A stretch of 64,000 nt of DNA, taken from contig MZZL01000401.1 of the NCBI GenBank assembly GCA_002749535.1, positions 358,796 to 422,795 on the forward strand, read 5' to 3'. The position numbers and the translations under genes are program-made. Each line of letters begins with the position of its first letter. Within the stretch, counting starts at the first letter, position 1. This DNA comes from Apophysomyces variabilis. Lineage: Eukaryota > Mucoromycota > Mucoromycetes > Mucorales > Mucoraceae. This document shows positions 34,628 to 47,022 of this stretch, one piece after another. The notes under the pieces were generated by a model. The model saw only the letters and a program-made list of their open reading frames with translations, searched no databases and was not told where the DNA came from.

Positions 34628-34929
34628 GTTTCTTCTTATGGAATAAATTGGTTAAAGGTCAAGATAGTGAAGTAGAAAAAGACAGGTTAAAAAAGGGAAA
34701 AAGAGAAAGAGGATGAAAATGTGTGCATGAGCTACATTAGAGCAAATTATATATAAGGGGAGAGGAGAGAGATATAGAGAGAGATGAGGCACCGTTACTT
34801 TGTAGAACGGATTGGGAGACGACCGGTCCGAGAATCTGCGACTTCCCTTTTTTAGTTTTCAGTGCGATTTGTTCCGCGAATGGACCGCTGCGTTATCCCC
34901 TTTTTGCAAACCGGCAGCCGAGCTAATTG
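34628..34929. promoter_or_regulatory. divergent promoter region for the small gene and PTPA
   Basis: The 302-bp gap between two divergently oriented start codons. It holds TATATATAA at 34748-34756 followed by a GA-repeat tract (GGAGAGGAGAGAGATATAGA and onward). Functions are inferred from position. Confidence 0.4.
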
Positions 34930-36288
34930 ATGGAAACCATTCAAGAGCAGTTACCTCATTTGTTGCCAACTTACACCGTAGAGGAGCCCAAGAAATGCAT
35001 ACATACACAGGCTGATATTGATCTCTTTACACGATCGAAAGCCTTTGCACGATTAATGTCATTCCTCGTTTTGCTGAATAACAGTGTCTCCAAAAAAAAG
35101 AATTCAGATCCTTGTCATGAATCACTCGTGAGTAACTCGACCGTGAAAGTCGTTTTTCTCTTTTTGTCTTATTTTTTTTTCTTTTTTTTTTAATTACGTT
35201 ATTCCTTTAACGTTATTTTTCCCATTTTCCTTTTTATTAGCAAACTCAAAGAATCATGGCTATGTTGGACGAACTGGATGCTTGGTTAGCGGAGTTTCCA
35301 CCCTTAGACAATCCACAGCGTTTTGGCAACAAGGCTTTTCGCCAATGGTTAGAGCGACTAGAAGAGGTAAAAGAATAGAAAACGCAAACCCAAAACAAAG
35401 AAAGAGAAAAAGAGAGAGAGAAAAAGGCGAGAGAAGGGGGTGAAAAATAAAGAAAGATGGAAAGACCTTACCAAGAGTTATTATTATTATATCCATAGCG
35501 GGCAGACGATTTAATGCGCACAGCCCTGAGCCAGGAGTTACATGTGGCTATTCCAGAGCTAAGGTTTTACTTAGTCAATGGATTTGGTAATGGGACAAGG
35601 ATTGACTATGGATCTGGTCATGAGCTTAATTTCTTTGCGTGGCTCGGCGGGGTGGCGATGTTGGATGGATTCACACCACAAGATTATCAGGCCATTGTGA
35701 CCCGTGTCTTTGTACGCTACTTGGAGCTAGTCCGTAAGATACAGAGAACCTACACGCTCGAACCAGCTGGTAGTCATGGTGTCTGGGGATTGGATGATCA
35801 TCAATTCCTGCCTTATGTGTGGGGTAGTGCGCAACTCTTGGGTAAATATAGATAGAGAGAGAGCATTGAGCATATGGTTATTCTTTTTCATTACACAAAA
35901 TGACTAACCTTCTTTGTTTCTTTTATTCTAGATCATCCTCGCTTGAAACCGAGATCCATTCTACAAGAAGATGTCATCCATGCTATGGCCAAAGATTACA
36001 TGTACTTCCGATGTATTCAGTATATTCATGAGGTATAAAAAGAAAAAAGGGAAACAAAAGTCGGACTAGAAGAAGGAGACGAGCAGAAAATAAGGTAACA
36101 AGTAAAGTTTGTAGGTGAAACGAGGACCATTTCACGAACATTCTCCCATGTTACATGATATTTCGTCTGTGGCTTCTTGGAACAAAGTTAATTCTGGGAT
36201 GGCTAAAATGTACGTTGCTGAGGTGCTTAAAAAGGTCCCAGTAGTCCAACATTTCAGGTTTGGTCATTTATTCCCATTTAGCCAGTAA
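34930..36288 (+). CDS. PP2A phosphatase activator (PTPA/Rrd family prolyl isomerase)
   Basis: PTPA acts on the PP2A catalytic subunit to load its metals and has peptidyl-prolyl isomerase activity; the yeast forms are Rrd1 and Rrd2. Family motifs in order: [146 protein letters not shown], ending [16 protein letters not shown]. Five or so exons join with 50-110-nt introns, several of which are unusually purine- or pyrimidine-rich. Length (about 330 residues) matches the family. The ATG follows a TTG in the same frame and is the first good start. Confidence 0.93.
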
Positions 36289-36577
36289 ATCCCTTTAACC
36301 TTTTCCCATGTTCTTTTGATTCTTTTCTTCGTTATGATAAGAACATGTTTGCTTAACGGAGGATCAACTCTATTGATCTTCCGGCTTTGCTTTATTATGT
36401 TATTTTTTTTGGCCCTTCTGTCAAAGAAGGAAAACGAAATATAGAAAAAATATATAGACATGAGAAAGGAGAAACTAAAAATTGTAGAACAATAAAACAA
36501 CCATCTAGGTCTTTTTCTCTTCTCTCTTCCTTTTTTATCCCATTTCTTCTTAGTTATTTTTTGTTTCTTTTTGTTGC

Positions 36578-38077
36578 TTATAGTTGGAGTGGTTTTTGTG
36601 CATAAGAGGTGTACCAGTCACTTCGTGTTTCGTATTTCGCGCATTCTACTCCGCATTGATCGAGATAATCATTGTAGACGTCTATTGATGCCCACTCTGG
36701 ATGGATCTCAGCCAACAGAGGCTTTATCGCATGACAGCTTTCTCTATAGTCATCCCTATATGAAGTTTTGGGGTCAGATAAAAAGCTTCACCTTTTTTTT
36801 TGCCCTTGCTTGAATCACCCTTTAAGTAACTTACCAGCATAGAGATCCTAGTTTGCCACCATGTTTCAACGGGATTTCCGTTTTCTTGGTAGACACATTT
36901 TGTAAACCTGCTTCTTCAAGATGTTTAGCTAATTTACGTGGCATCTCTGGATCTATTGAATAAGCTAATAACGTCTCAAGCACTAATATAGTATTTTTAC
37001 ATACAAAACATTTGAGTAAGGACCTTTTTCTTTAATTGTGTGACACACTTAACTGGTTGCAGATAGTTTGGTTGCCATAGGCCCAGCTTGCTGCAGTTCA
37101 ATGTCGGGCTTTGGAAAGTAAATAAGATAAAAGAGATCATGTTCCGTTCAGTTTCCCAAAATCGCAAAGGAAGAACGAGTTATTCTTAGCTTACCTCTGT
37201 CAGTTCTATCCAGCCTCCGGGTTTCAGTACCCTTATCAGTTCTTGAATAGCCTACAAAAAAGGATTTCCCCCGTTTCCAATGAGTAAAAAGCTAGAAACC
37301 ACAAAAAAAAAAAGAAAAAGAACAACCACTTGAGTGTGATTCAGTTACCTTTGCCCAATCGTCTTGCGTCAGGCCAAAAGATAAAGTTCGTTGATGAATA
37401 TAATCAAAGTGGTTATCCGGGAAAGGCAATTGTATCACATTGGCCATATAAAAGTGCGTGTTGGCAGGTTTGATATCTTCCGGATAGACCGCGCTCACAT
37501 CGATCCCATGGAAATCGGAGCGTGGATACATTTCGGCCATTTCCAATGTCCAGGTTGCGGGACCACAACCCGAATCAAGAACAGTACATCCCTTGGTCAA
37601 TAGATCATGGACAGGCGCAAGAAAATTACTAAACGTTTCCCATTAGGGTTTTAAAGGTCAGCTCGGTTTCCCTGTTTCTTCTCTTTCCCATTTTTCCAGT
37701 CATTGAATAAGATACCTTTCGAACGCATAACGAAGGACCCAGTGTTGTTGATGCATACGATCGAGTTCTAGAAAGCAAAGTTTTTGTCGGTGAGATCCAT
37801 ATAGGAAAGAAAGGGGGAGAAATAAAAATCAGGACTTGCCTTGATCGTCTCCAGGCAATATATAGGTTACGTGCTCCGTTGTATTGAATCGCCGTCCACC
37901 AATATATCGATAGTTATTGCTGGATTTAGAGCTTGTATGCAGGTTTTTTTCGGAATTTGATTGTTTGGAAGATGATTTATCATGATGATGAGAATGAGGA
38001 TGGTGTGGATGCTGTTGATGATGGTTATGATGATGATTATGATGAAAAATATGGCGTAACGAACTGATCAGACCCAT
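36578..38077 (-). CDS. class I SAM-dependent methyltransferase with His-rich, myristoylation-like N-terminus
   Basis: Small-molecule-type methyltransferase. The catalytic core has motif I VLDSGCGPATWTLEMAEMYP, motif II-like FHGIDVSAVYP, and the acidic/aromatic motif NVIQLPFPDNHFDYIHQR, followed by LTQDDWAK and IQELIRVLKPGGWIEL. The C-terminal exon adds GKLGSLCWDDYRESCHAIKP and YNDYLDQCGVECAKYE, a tail common in fungal methyltransferases of this group. The N-terminus MGLISSLRH fits the N-myristoylation pattern (Gly2, Ser6), and the next 25 residues are almost entirely His, Asn and Gln, then Ser/Lys. This leader would tether the enzyme to membranes and may bind metal; both points are inference. 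The substrate is not known. It converges on PTPA, 290 bp apart. Confidence 0.82.
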
Positions 38078-39614
38078 GTCCAAGTTTGGGAAAAGAAGAA
38101 AAAGAAGAAGGGGAAAGGGGAAAGAAGAATCAAGTGATGTATACTTTGCTGTTGGTATGAAAAGAAAAAGAAAAAGCAAAAGAAAAATAGGGCTTTGGTC
38201 TTTTTAGATGATCGATCAAACGGAAATTGCCACCTGGTGTTACCTGCACCCTTTTATCATGTTGCTATGTAAACAAAACTCAGCCAAAAGTGAGGGAAAA
38301 AAAGTGGGAGTAACAATAAGCATCAGAAAACAAAATGGCTTAGATAGGTTGGACACACAGAGCTTATGAAGTTTTAATGACGTGCAGCAGCGTTCTTTTT
38401 TTTTTCCCAAGCCAAAAGTCCCATTACAGGAAACTGTCTAAAGGTAATGTGGTCCGTGTTTCTTGTATATTCTATCGCAATCTCCATCCACCATTTCAAT
38501 GATGATTCAGCCACGTGTCCATATACAAATACCAAATGTCAATCCTTCTGTTTTCCTGATCTTCATGTCGGACAACATCACTAAGAAATCAATTTATCTC
38601 CATGACAACAACTATAGTTTTTTTCTATTGGTTGATTGAGACCACGGAAAACTTGTCTAGATGGCTAACACGCTAAACAAATTTAGGAGAATAGAATAGC
38701 GAAATGAAACTGTACGGTGTTATATCCCTTTTTTTTTCATACAGCACAACCGAGTTAGTCACACTGCATGTCCTTTTTAGGTAAGTTACTGTAACACGAA
38801 CCAATGAACGGGACACCAATATGGAAGAACATTCGTTCGGTTTGATCCTTTTTCCCATTACTGTGGACAAAAAAGAAGACCCCCTGCGTCTTCCCGTTTT
38901 CAGGTTAGACGGGAAGGGAAACATTGGTAATGACGTTTATGTATTGTAGCTGATTGACCTTCTGTGGGGAATCTACGGAGAACGTTTTCGTCATGCATAA
39001 AGAACACCATTATGTAACGTGCACAGATAACAAATTTGTGAGTTTTACCCTGTGTAAAATCCCATTTCTCGTACGATGAGCGGGAGTAAAGTTTTCTTCT
39101 TTCTACAACACTAGTGCCAATCCCCCACAAATCCAACAGTTTAGATTACTTGTTCTAAGCTATATCCAACCCCCTTTAATGTCATATCCAAAACTCACCT
39201 TATCCTGGCAACTAAGAAAAAAAAACATGTGTTTTCTGGCCTAGGTGCCTTTTTTAGTCACATAGCGTGTTCCTACTTTTGTACGAGACCAATCTACCGA
39301 GGTTGATGGAATATTGACTGAGCATGCGCCGATTTCTATCCTACCATGGTGTCATTGTCATCTATGCAGTGTCCCACGATCTTGAGATACAACAATATAT
39401 TGGTTTCCCTTGGCGGTCTTGCGATATGCCTTTTTTTTTGTACGCTAGTACGTTATGTACGATACTGCAAACCAAAAGTCAATGCTTGATCATCTATTTG
39501 TGCATTAATTATTGCTGTCGAAATCTCGTCAACGTGGAAAGTATAGGCAGCAGTGATTAATACTCATTAACTATTTCTCGAGGCTGATACAGTATGTAAA
39601 AAACGTTTTTCATC
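38078..39614. other. spacer without recognised gene
   Basis: AT-rich spacer 5' of the methyltransferase gene. The proximal 150 bp are purine-rich (AAAAGAAGAAAAAG type) and probably include its promoter and leader. No coding segment was recognised. Confidence 0.4.
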
Positions 39615-39773
39615 CTATTCAAAGCCTTCGTGCCATGGACGGCCACCATAGCGTTTGGCTAGACGTTCCGCCATCTTTTCCTGCAGGTGCCTAACGATCT
39701 GACCGCTGGAGCTCCTTCTAAAGTCCACAAGTTGTTTCCGTGTACAAACACTGTCTTTAGTTTGACCTCGGCT
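39615..39773 (-). pseudogene. possible terminal exon of an unrecognised gene
   Basis: On the minus strand a frame opens after an acceptor CCTGTAG and runs 53 codons to TAG: RGQTKDSVCTRKQLVDFRRS, then IVRHLQEKMAERLAKRYGGR and PWHEGFE. It is strongly protein-like. Further protein-like pieces on the same strand lie upstream (FNPCGNYNGIQVLIDTNLLL near 39815-39880; LTLAAFMAVGCSS near 40140-40185) but are separated by stops and do not splice cleanly. I do not recognise the protein. Most likely a decayed gene. Confidence 0.3.
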
Positions 39774-41608
39774 CTACAGGTAGTGAATGAAGATCGCCGG
39801 GCTATCCAAATTCTAACAGCAAATTAGTGTCAATGAGTACTTGTATACCATTGTAGTTCCCGCAGGGATTGAAAGCCTCCTCCACCCTCTCATTACTAAC
39901 CAGTCAGCCGGTATCATCGTTCACTTTAACATAAAGCGTTTTCTAACACACGCTTCGAATAAGCTCTATTGATCATGCTAACATATAGACAAACTGCCAA
40001 ACCTTCTTCGAGATAATGTCTTTATCAGATGAAGCTCCATCTGCTATTAGAAGGGCTCCCTGTGATTATGTTTTTTCCTCCTGAAAATAGAACAATGGGC
40101 AAGAAGCCGAATCTGTCAAGTCCAAAGGTGCTGTTTGAGGAACACCCAACAGCCATAAATGCTGCTAAAGTTAGCATGTATTTGAAACCAAAAAAAAATA
40201 CGATTGTTCTGTTACTGCTGTTAATATATAATAAGATCTACATCATGAATGGATATCTCTAATGGAAGAATATATAGATAATATGTGATTCTTCAGACTG
40301 TAAACGAATTCTGTATGGGACGAGACTTAATTGTGGTATGAAAGTGAACATGAGCTTCTTCTTATCAAATGGGTATTGTAAGCCTGTGCAAATTCGTCGT
40401 TTCCATAAGCACATGCCAACTTTCGGGCAACACAAATTAATACAGAAACGGGGATATCGATATCTATATTCGCTAACCAGTCCGAAATGATGTGGCCCGT
40501 GTGTCCACAGTTCCTACTATTAATGCTTATTGAATCATGTCTCCATGGAGATACACTAATTCTTTTTTACCTAAAGCGGTCACTGATGAGTTTCTTTGAA
40601 CTTCCCCTGCTTTATTCAGCTATGCAGGTTTTTGTCATCTCTGACAAAGACGCTAAACAAATATGGACAAACTAAAAGCAGAATCTAGCTGTTCCATCTG
40701 ATGCTCCTTTCTTTTATGCACAATATCTTCGTCACACTATGCTGCTTTTTTGGATAGCGTTTTGTGACACAAGCCCATAAGCATATGAAAACAAACATTT
40801 GTCGGGTTCGCTTATTTTCCATTCCCGTAGTAATACCTCTTATGTTGTGTAATACAATTGGCTTGGTAAACGGGGCAAGAAGGGGAATTTTCGTTTGCTA
40901 CCAATACCTAACGTTAGCTTAGCTTCTAACGATATATCACGGAGACTCTTATGCATGAAAAGGCATCACTGCTTTGTAAGCATGCATACCACGCACCAAA
41001 TGACAAACTTCTGGTTTTCATTCCCCACCGTAAGATCCTGATTTTTCTATCATTAAGGGCGAATAAAAGAGCTTTTTTGTATCCTAATGTACTTGAACAG
41101 TGTGCACACTCAATGAACAAATCGCTTATCCTATCCTACCACATTAATCTCATAAGCAAAACGCTTGTGATTATGGGATCGTTTTTCTTATTTCCAGAAA
41201 TCAGAACACCCCGAAAGAAATATGGTTTTTCTGGCTTGAATCTCTCCGTTTTATTATTCAAGATGGCTTCCGCTAACAATGCCACATAGCACTTTTTATT
41301 TCGGCATGACACTATATCTTTACTAACCCAACGAAGGTCTCAGCCGTAGTGTGCCGGAGTAGGTTTCTAAATGAGAATTTCTCTTTTGCTTTGTTGTCAG
41401 CATGTGTGATGCCATCACTTGGTTATTATTATCTAGACAGGTCTTTCTTCCGGTTGATGGTTTAGTGCAGGGGACCTATTGGTATTTGGCTGGGTTTCTA
41501 CCGACGTTTGACCATTGACAGAACGGTCACGAGTCGCCTTTCGAGGCGCTGCACGGTGCGCTTTTTTTTTCTTTTCAGCTCTCCATTTCCCCTTGTCTAA
41601 CTCTGGAC
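39774..41608. other. spacer before Tup1
   Basis: AT-rich intergenic DNA with the unrecognised minus-strand fragments noted above in its left part. The right part (about 41300-41608) should contain the TUP1 promoter and leader, including a T run and CT-rich sequence. Nothing else was recognised. Confidence 0.4.
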
Positions 41609-43969
41609 ATGTCGGTCTATAATCATCGACCCATGGTACCTGCTAATCCAGGTCGTCTTATGGAACTGTTGGATGCAGTTAAGGCGGAATACGACCAGTT
41701 GACGCAGGACGCGATGGCCGCCAAGGCTCAAAGAGACGAATACGAACACAAAAGTAACAAGCGGAATCAGTAACAGATGCTTCAGATGACGACAACTGAC
41801 GCGTCTGGATTTAGTAAACAGTCAGATTCAAGAAATGAGTCATTTCCAACAGAACCTTCTAGATCTCGAAAGAACACAACAGATCATCAAAAAGCAGTAC
41901 GTCTGACTTTGTACATGAGCCAAATGCGTCTTTATTAATTTCGAATCCTAAATTTAGGTACGAAGAAGAAATTGCCCATTTGCGCCAGCAACTGGAGCAG
42001 GTAGAATCCAAAGCATAAAGCATAAAAAGTTTTGTGGAGTGGCATGAAGCTCATTTGCAGCTTAGGTCCAGCACGGAGGGCCACCCCCACCTTCCGCCGC
42101 TGTGGGTAACACTAGTGGTTACGCCGGTAAGGCTTTGTCCATCCCACTAGAGCTCGTGTATATTCGGTACTAAGGGAATTAGGAGCTTATCCCACCCAGC
42201 AACAACAGCAACAACAACCTCCACCACCACCCATTTTGGACTCAAAACCGCTCCACCCAGGCTATCCTAGCGCCCCTCCTCCCAGCGGTCCTTCTCACGT
42301 CTCTGGCGCACCCCATCCTGCCAGCACGCCTTACATGAATGGTAACGCACCTCTCCCAAGAAATACACCTCCTCCACCTCCAGCTCCACAACGTAAGTAG
42401 AGCCATTTTTTTATTGTTGTTAGGTCGTACGAAGATACTTACGACCAAACGTAGCTTCGGTACGGGGACCGACAAGTACTGTTAAGCCCGGGGCTGGTCC
42501 TCACAGCGGCAGCACCACGCCTAGTGTACCGGGTGCTCTTGGTGACATTGATCCGGAGAGTGTTCCTGCTAACATGAAAGTCGAGGGGGAAGACTGGTTT
42601 GCATTGTAAGAAGGAAGAAGCATGAGTCGTCTATGGTTGAACCGAAGGGAATTTATGGGTTCTTTTTAGGTTCAATCCGAAGAAACATCGTTATCTTAAA
42701 GTGGAACTTGTGCACAGTTTTGATCATCGCAGCGTGGTTTGCTGTGTCAAATTCAGCGCTGATGGTAGATACCTTGCTGCGGGATGTAATCAGGTGACCT
42801 ACATTTACGATGTTGTCACTGCTGCACGAGTTGCGTGAGTGAAGCTAGTCCTATTATTGAATTTGCAATTTCCTAATGACTGCTCTATTTAGTGTTCTCC
42901 AAGATGAGACCACAGGGAGAGATGGTGATCTCTACATTCGCTCTGTGAGCTTTAGTCCTGATGGCAAGTATTTGGCCACTGGTGCAGAAGATAAGCAAAT
43001 CAGGGTAAAATCATGGATGAGATTAAGGTGTTATAGTGAAAAGAAGATGGGACTCAACGGCATCTTTTATTTTTTTATTTTATTTTTTTTTGGGGGGGAT
43101 AAACATAGATTTGGGATATTAGCAAGAAACGCATCCGACGAATTCTACAGGGTCATGATCAAGATATTTATTCGCTTGAATTTAGTCGTGATGGGCGTAT
43201 TCTCGTGTCTGGATCCGGCGATCGAACGGCACGATTGTGGGATTGGGCTGAAGGAAATTGCATTCATGTCCTTCGAGTCAAGGAACATGATCAAAAGGAT
43301 CCTGGTGTGACTAGTGTGGCTATTTCTCCTGATAATAGGCTTGTGGCTGCTGGAAGTCTAGATAAGATTGTGCGTGTCTGGGATGCAGTCACAGGTAATA
43401 TGTTGGAACGACTTGAGGGACACAAAGACAGTGTGTACTCCGTGGCTTTTATGCCCGACGGCAAGACATTGGTCAGTGGCAGCTTAGATAAGACACTTCG
43501 TATGTGGCAATTGGGTACCAGTGAACGATACGATCGAAATAACAGAAGCGCATGTACCCAAGTCTTTACGGGTCACAAGGTACTTAATCCTTCTATTTAT
43601 CGTTCTATGTGCAAGCAGCGTGATTCATTCAATCTGTGCTTATAGGACTTTGTGTTGTCGGTGGCCACAACACCCGATGGTCATTGGATTGTATCCGGAT
43701 CCAAAGATCGAGGTGTACAGTTTTGGGATCCGAGAACTGGTCAAACTGAATTCATGTTACAAGGCCATAAGAATTCTGGTAAGCTATTTTGAACCTATTC
43801 AAGTCAAAAAAGAACATTTCGTTTCTTCCCCGCACAAAAAAAATTTCTCACGCAAGCCTCTTGTACAGTGATTTCGGTGGCCACCAGCCCAGGACGAAAA
43901 CCATTATTTGCCACTGGTTCAGGTGATAATCGAGCAAGGATTTGGAGTTATGAACCTTTGGGTGGTTGA
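41609..43969 (+). CDS. TUP1: transcriptional corepressor Tup1
   Basis: Global corepressor that acts with Ssn6/Cyc8 and is recruited by DNA-binding repressors. The N-terminal helix ([16 protein letters not shown] and the following coiled coil [14 protein letters not shown]) is the tetramerisation and Ssn6-binding domain. A Gln/Pro-rich linker follows, with [20 protein letters not shown] just before the propeller. Seven WD repeats follow, among them [99 protein letters not shown] and [20 protein letters not shown], ending [10 protein letters not shown]. Introns are short; one at about 43003-43108 is followed by [15 protein letters not shown]. The architecture is complete. Confidence 0.95.
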
Positions 43970-44564
43970 AAACATTGTTCCCTTGTCACCCCTCTCTTTC
44001 TCTCTATTTTTCTTATGATTTATCGCATCAAACAAAGCAAAAAGGATTAAAAAAATCCAACAAGAATCAACAGATTTTAATTTAGCTTTTTTTTACTTTT
44101 TTTTTCCCACTCCTGTTCCCCACGCAGAAAGGACAGTCGACTCATAGTATGTCTTATTGGTTCCCTCATTTTCCAATTGGCGGAGCCTATGTGTTTTGGT
44201 TTGATGTATGACGGTGGACCGGCAGAGAGCATGGTCTGAAACGCAATGTGGCACAAAAACAACAAACATAACGATATTCTCCTAACAATGGAACATGCAT
44301 TCATAGATACATCGTATTGAATACTCAGATTTTTGCTTATCTAAGGCTGGAATGACAAGTAAAAAAGAAAAATAGGCGTTTTGAAATGAAGGATGACTCG
44401 GGTCACATGCGCTACCTTGTGATTTGATCGACGCCAGAAAATAAGCGTTTTTTTTTCTAATCCCCCCACCTTTTTTTTTGGCTTTTGGGATGTGGGATGT
44501 ATAAAACCGTTGTTTTTTCTCACCAACTCGCGTTTCTTCTCTTTCCTACCATTACATAAAAAAA
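43970..44564. promoter_or_regulatory. TUP1 3' flank and acetyl-CoA synthetase promoter
   Basis: Contains T- and A-rich tracts and a consensus TATAAAA at 44500-44506, 59 bp before the acetyl-CoA synthetase ATG and preceded by a C/T-rich stretch (about 44455-44485). This is a conventional core promoter arrangement. No gene is seen on either strand. Confidence 0.5.
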
Positions 44565-47022
44565 ATGACCGCACCTACAGAAAATCCTCAATCTACCGAA
44601 TCTCACATTTACCCTGTGCCTGCAAGACTTTTGAGTCCAGAATGTCCTAAACCCTATGTTACAAGTATGGAACAATACAAGGCCCTCTGGGAAGAAAGTG
44701 TTAAGAATCCTACCCAATTCTTCGGCAACGTAAGTTATAACTGGGAAAAAAAAAGGAAATATATCTAAATCAATTGTTTTGATATTTGGATGAATTAGTT
44801 GGCAAAGGAAACCTTGAGTTGGTCAAAACCCTTTACAACTGTACAGAACGGAAGTTTTCATCAAGGTGATGTTGCATGGTTTTTGGAAGGTGAATTGAAC
44901 GCGGCGTACAACTGCATCGACCGACACGCACTGGCTACACCAGAGAAGGTAACACGACAGCACCATGCAAAATAAATAAACTTAACTTGTTTTCTTTTTC
45001 TAAAAAAAAAAAGGTGGCCATCATACACGAAGGAGATGAACCTGATAGTGTGCGTCATATTACATACCGTGAATTACTTCAGGAAGTTTCACGTCTTGCC
45101 AATGTATTGGTATCATTGGATGTTCGCAAGGGTGATAATGTTTCGATCTATATGCCAATGGTTCCGGAGGCTGTGTTTGCCATGCTGGCATGCGCGCGTA
45201 TTGGTGCGGTGCATTCGGTTGTGTTTGCCGGTTTCTCATCTGATTCCTTACGCGATCGTATTGTGGATTGTGGTGCCAGAGTGGTCCTGACAGCAGACGA
45301 AGGTCGTCGTGGAGGAAAGAACATTGCTACGAAGCGAATCGTGGATGAAGCTCTCAAAGGCTGCCCAAGTGTTGAGCATGTGCTGGTGTATCGTCGGACT
45401 GGATCAGACATACCATTTACCGCAGGTCGCGACCTCTGGTGGCACGAAGAGCTGGCCAAGGCTCGTCCCTATTGCCCGCCGACGCCGGTCAACGCAGAGG
45501 ATCCGCTGTTCCTACTCTATACCTCCGGTTCTACCGGAACACCCAAAGGTGTTTTGCATTCTACAGCAGGTTATCTATTAGGCGCCTCGCTTACTGTTAA
45601 ATACGTGTTTGATTATCATGATAACGATATCTTTGCTTGTAAGCCAAATTTTTCTTTCTTTTGTTCCTTGCTAAACTTTCCCCCCCTTTTTTTTTCTCCC
45701 CGCATCCTGTTTGTACTCTCCTGTTCCCAGTTTTTTTTCCTTTTTCATTAGAGAGAGCGTCTTAGTTAATCTGATATGTTTATTTTTGGCTAGGTTTGGG
45801 TGACATTGGCTGGATTACAGGTCACACCTATCTCGTATTTGGACCTTTAGCAGTCGGCGCAACGACTCTCTTATTTGAATCCACGCCAACATATCCTGAT
45901 CCCTCACGATTCTGGCAAGTGGTCCAGAAGCACAAGATTACGCAATTCTACACCGCACCTACAGCTATTCGTGCACTACGTCGATTAGGAAATAAATGGC
46001 TTCAGGGCTATGATTTGTCGAGTCTTCGAGTGATTGGATCTGTCGGTGAACCAATCAATCCGGAAGCCTGGGAGTGGTATTATGAACAGGTCGGCAAGAG
46101 CCGATGTGCTGTCGTCGATACCTACTGGCAAACAGAGACAGGTTCTATCGTCATTGCTCCCCTGCCGGGCGCCACACAGATGAAACCAGGCTCGGCCACT
46201 TTCCCCTTCTTCGGTATCAAACCAGCGATTCTCGACCCTCAGACAGGTGCCGAACTCACTGGCAACGATGTCTCTGGTGTACTGGCCATTGCCCAGCCTT
46301 GGCCTTCGATGGCTCGTACCGTATACAACAATCACCATCGTTACCTCGACACCTATTTAAATCCCTACAAGGGTTATTACTTCACCGGTGACGGTGCTCG
46401 CCGTGATAAAGATGGTTACATTTGGATCCAGGGCCGTGTGGATGGTATGTAGGCTACCCGACCAAAACCCGTATTCTGTGTCCTTTTGGCGTACTGATTT
46501 TTTCCCCATCTTATCTCTTCCTCTATTAGATGTTATCAATGTGTCCGGTCACCGCTTATCGACGGCTGAGATCGAGTCAGCTTTGATCTTGCATCATTCT
46601 GTGGGTGAGGCTGCCGTGGTGGGCGGACATGACGATCTGACCGGTCAATGCATCCATGCCTTCTGTACGCTTAAACCTAATGTGGAAGATTCGGAAGGAT
46701 TGGAACGGGAACTGGCTTTACAAGTCCGTAAGGTCATCGGTCCTTTTGCCCAGCCCAAGAGAATTTATGTTGTCAACGATTGTAAGTATTAAAGAAGGAG
46801 GAGATATAATGAGTGGACTAGAGCTTTTGTGCTGGGAAGGGTGATCAAGGCTTCGGTTTGCTAAATCTTTTGTTTTTTTTATTAGTACCTAAAACACGGT
46901 CTGGAAAGATTATGCGCCGCATTCTTCGTAAGATTGTGAATAAGGAATCAGATTCTTTGGGCGATACCTCTACATTGGCAGATCCCACGGTCATCCAGGC
47001 CTTGATTGCCAAAGTCAAATAA
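44565..47022 (+). CDS. ACS1: acetyl-CoA synthetase
   Basis: AMP-forming acetate-CoA ligase; makes acetyl-CoA from acetate for the cytosol and nucleus. Order: [20 protein letters not shown], then [40 protein letters not shown] and [37 protein letters not shown]; the P-loop-like AMP-binding motif [27 protein letters not shown]; the acetate-pocket and adenine region [18 protein letters not shown] and [47 protein letters not shown]; and the C-terminal Lys motif [16 protein letters not shown], whose lysine is acetylated in regulated family members. Five introns, each removable in frame. Length (about 655 residues) is normal. Confidence 0.96.

Noticed and set aside
45148..46391. Long frames overlapping acetyl-CoA synthetase in other phases and on the minus strand
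   Set aside because: They are shadows of a GC-richer, highly conserved coding exon. The canonical enzyme reading accounts for the whole region.
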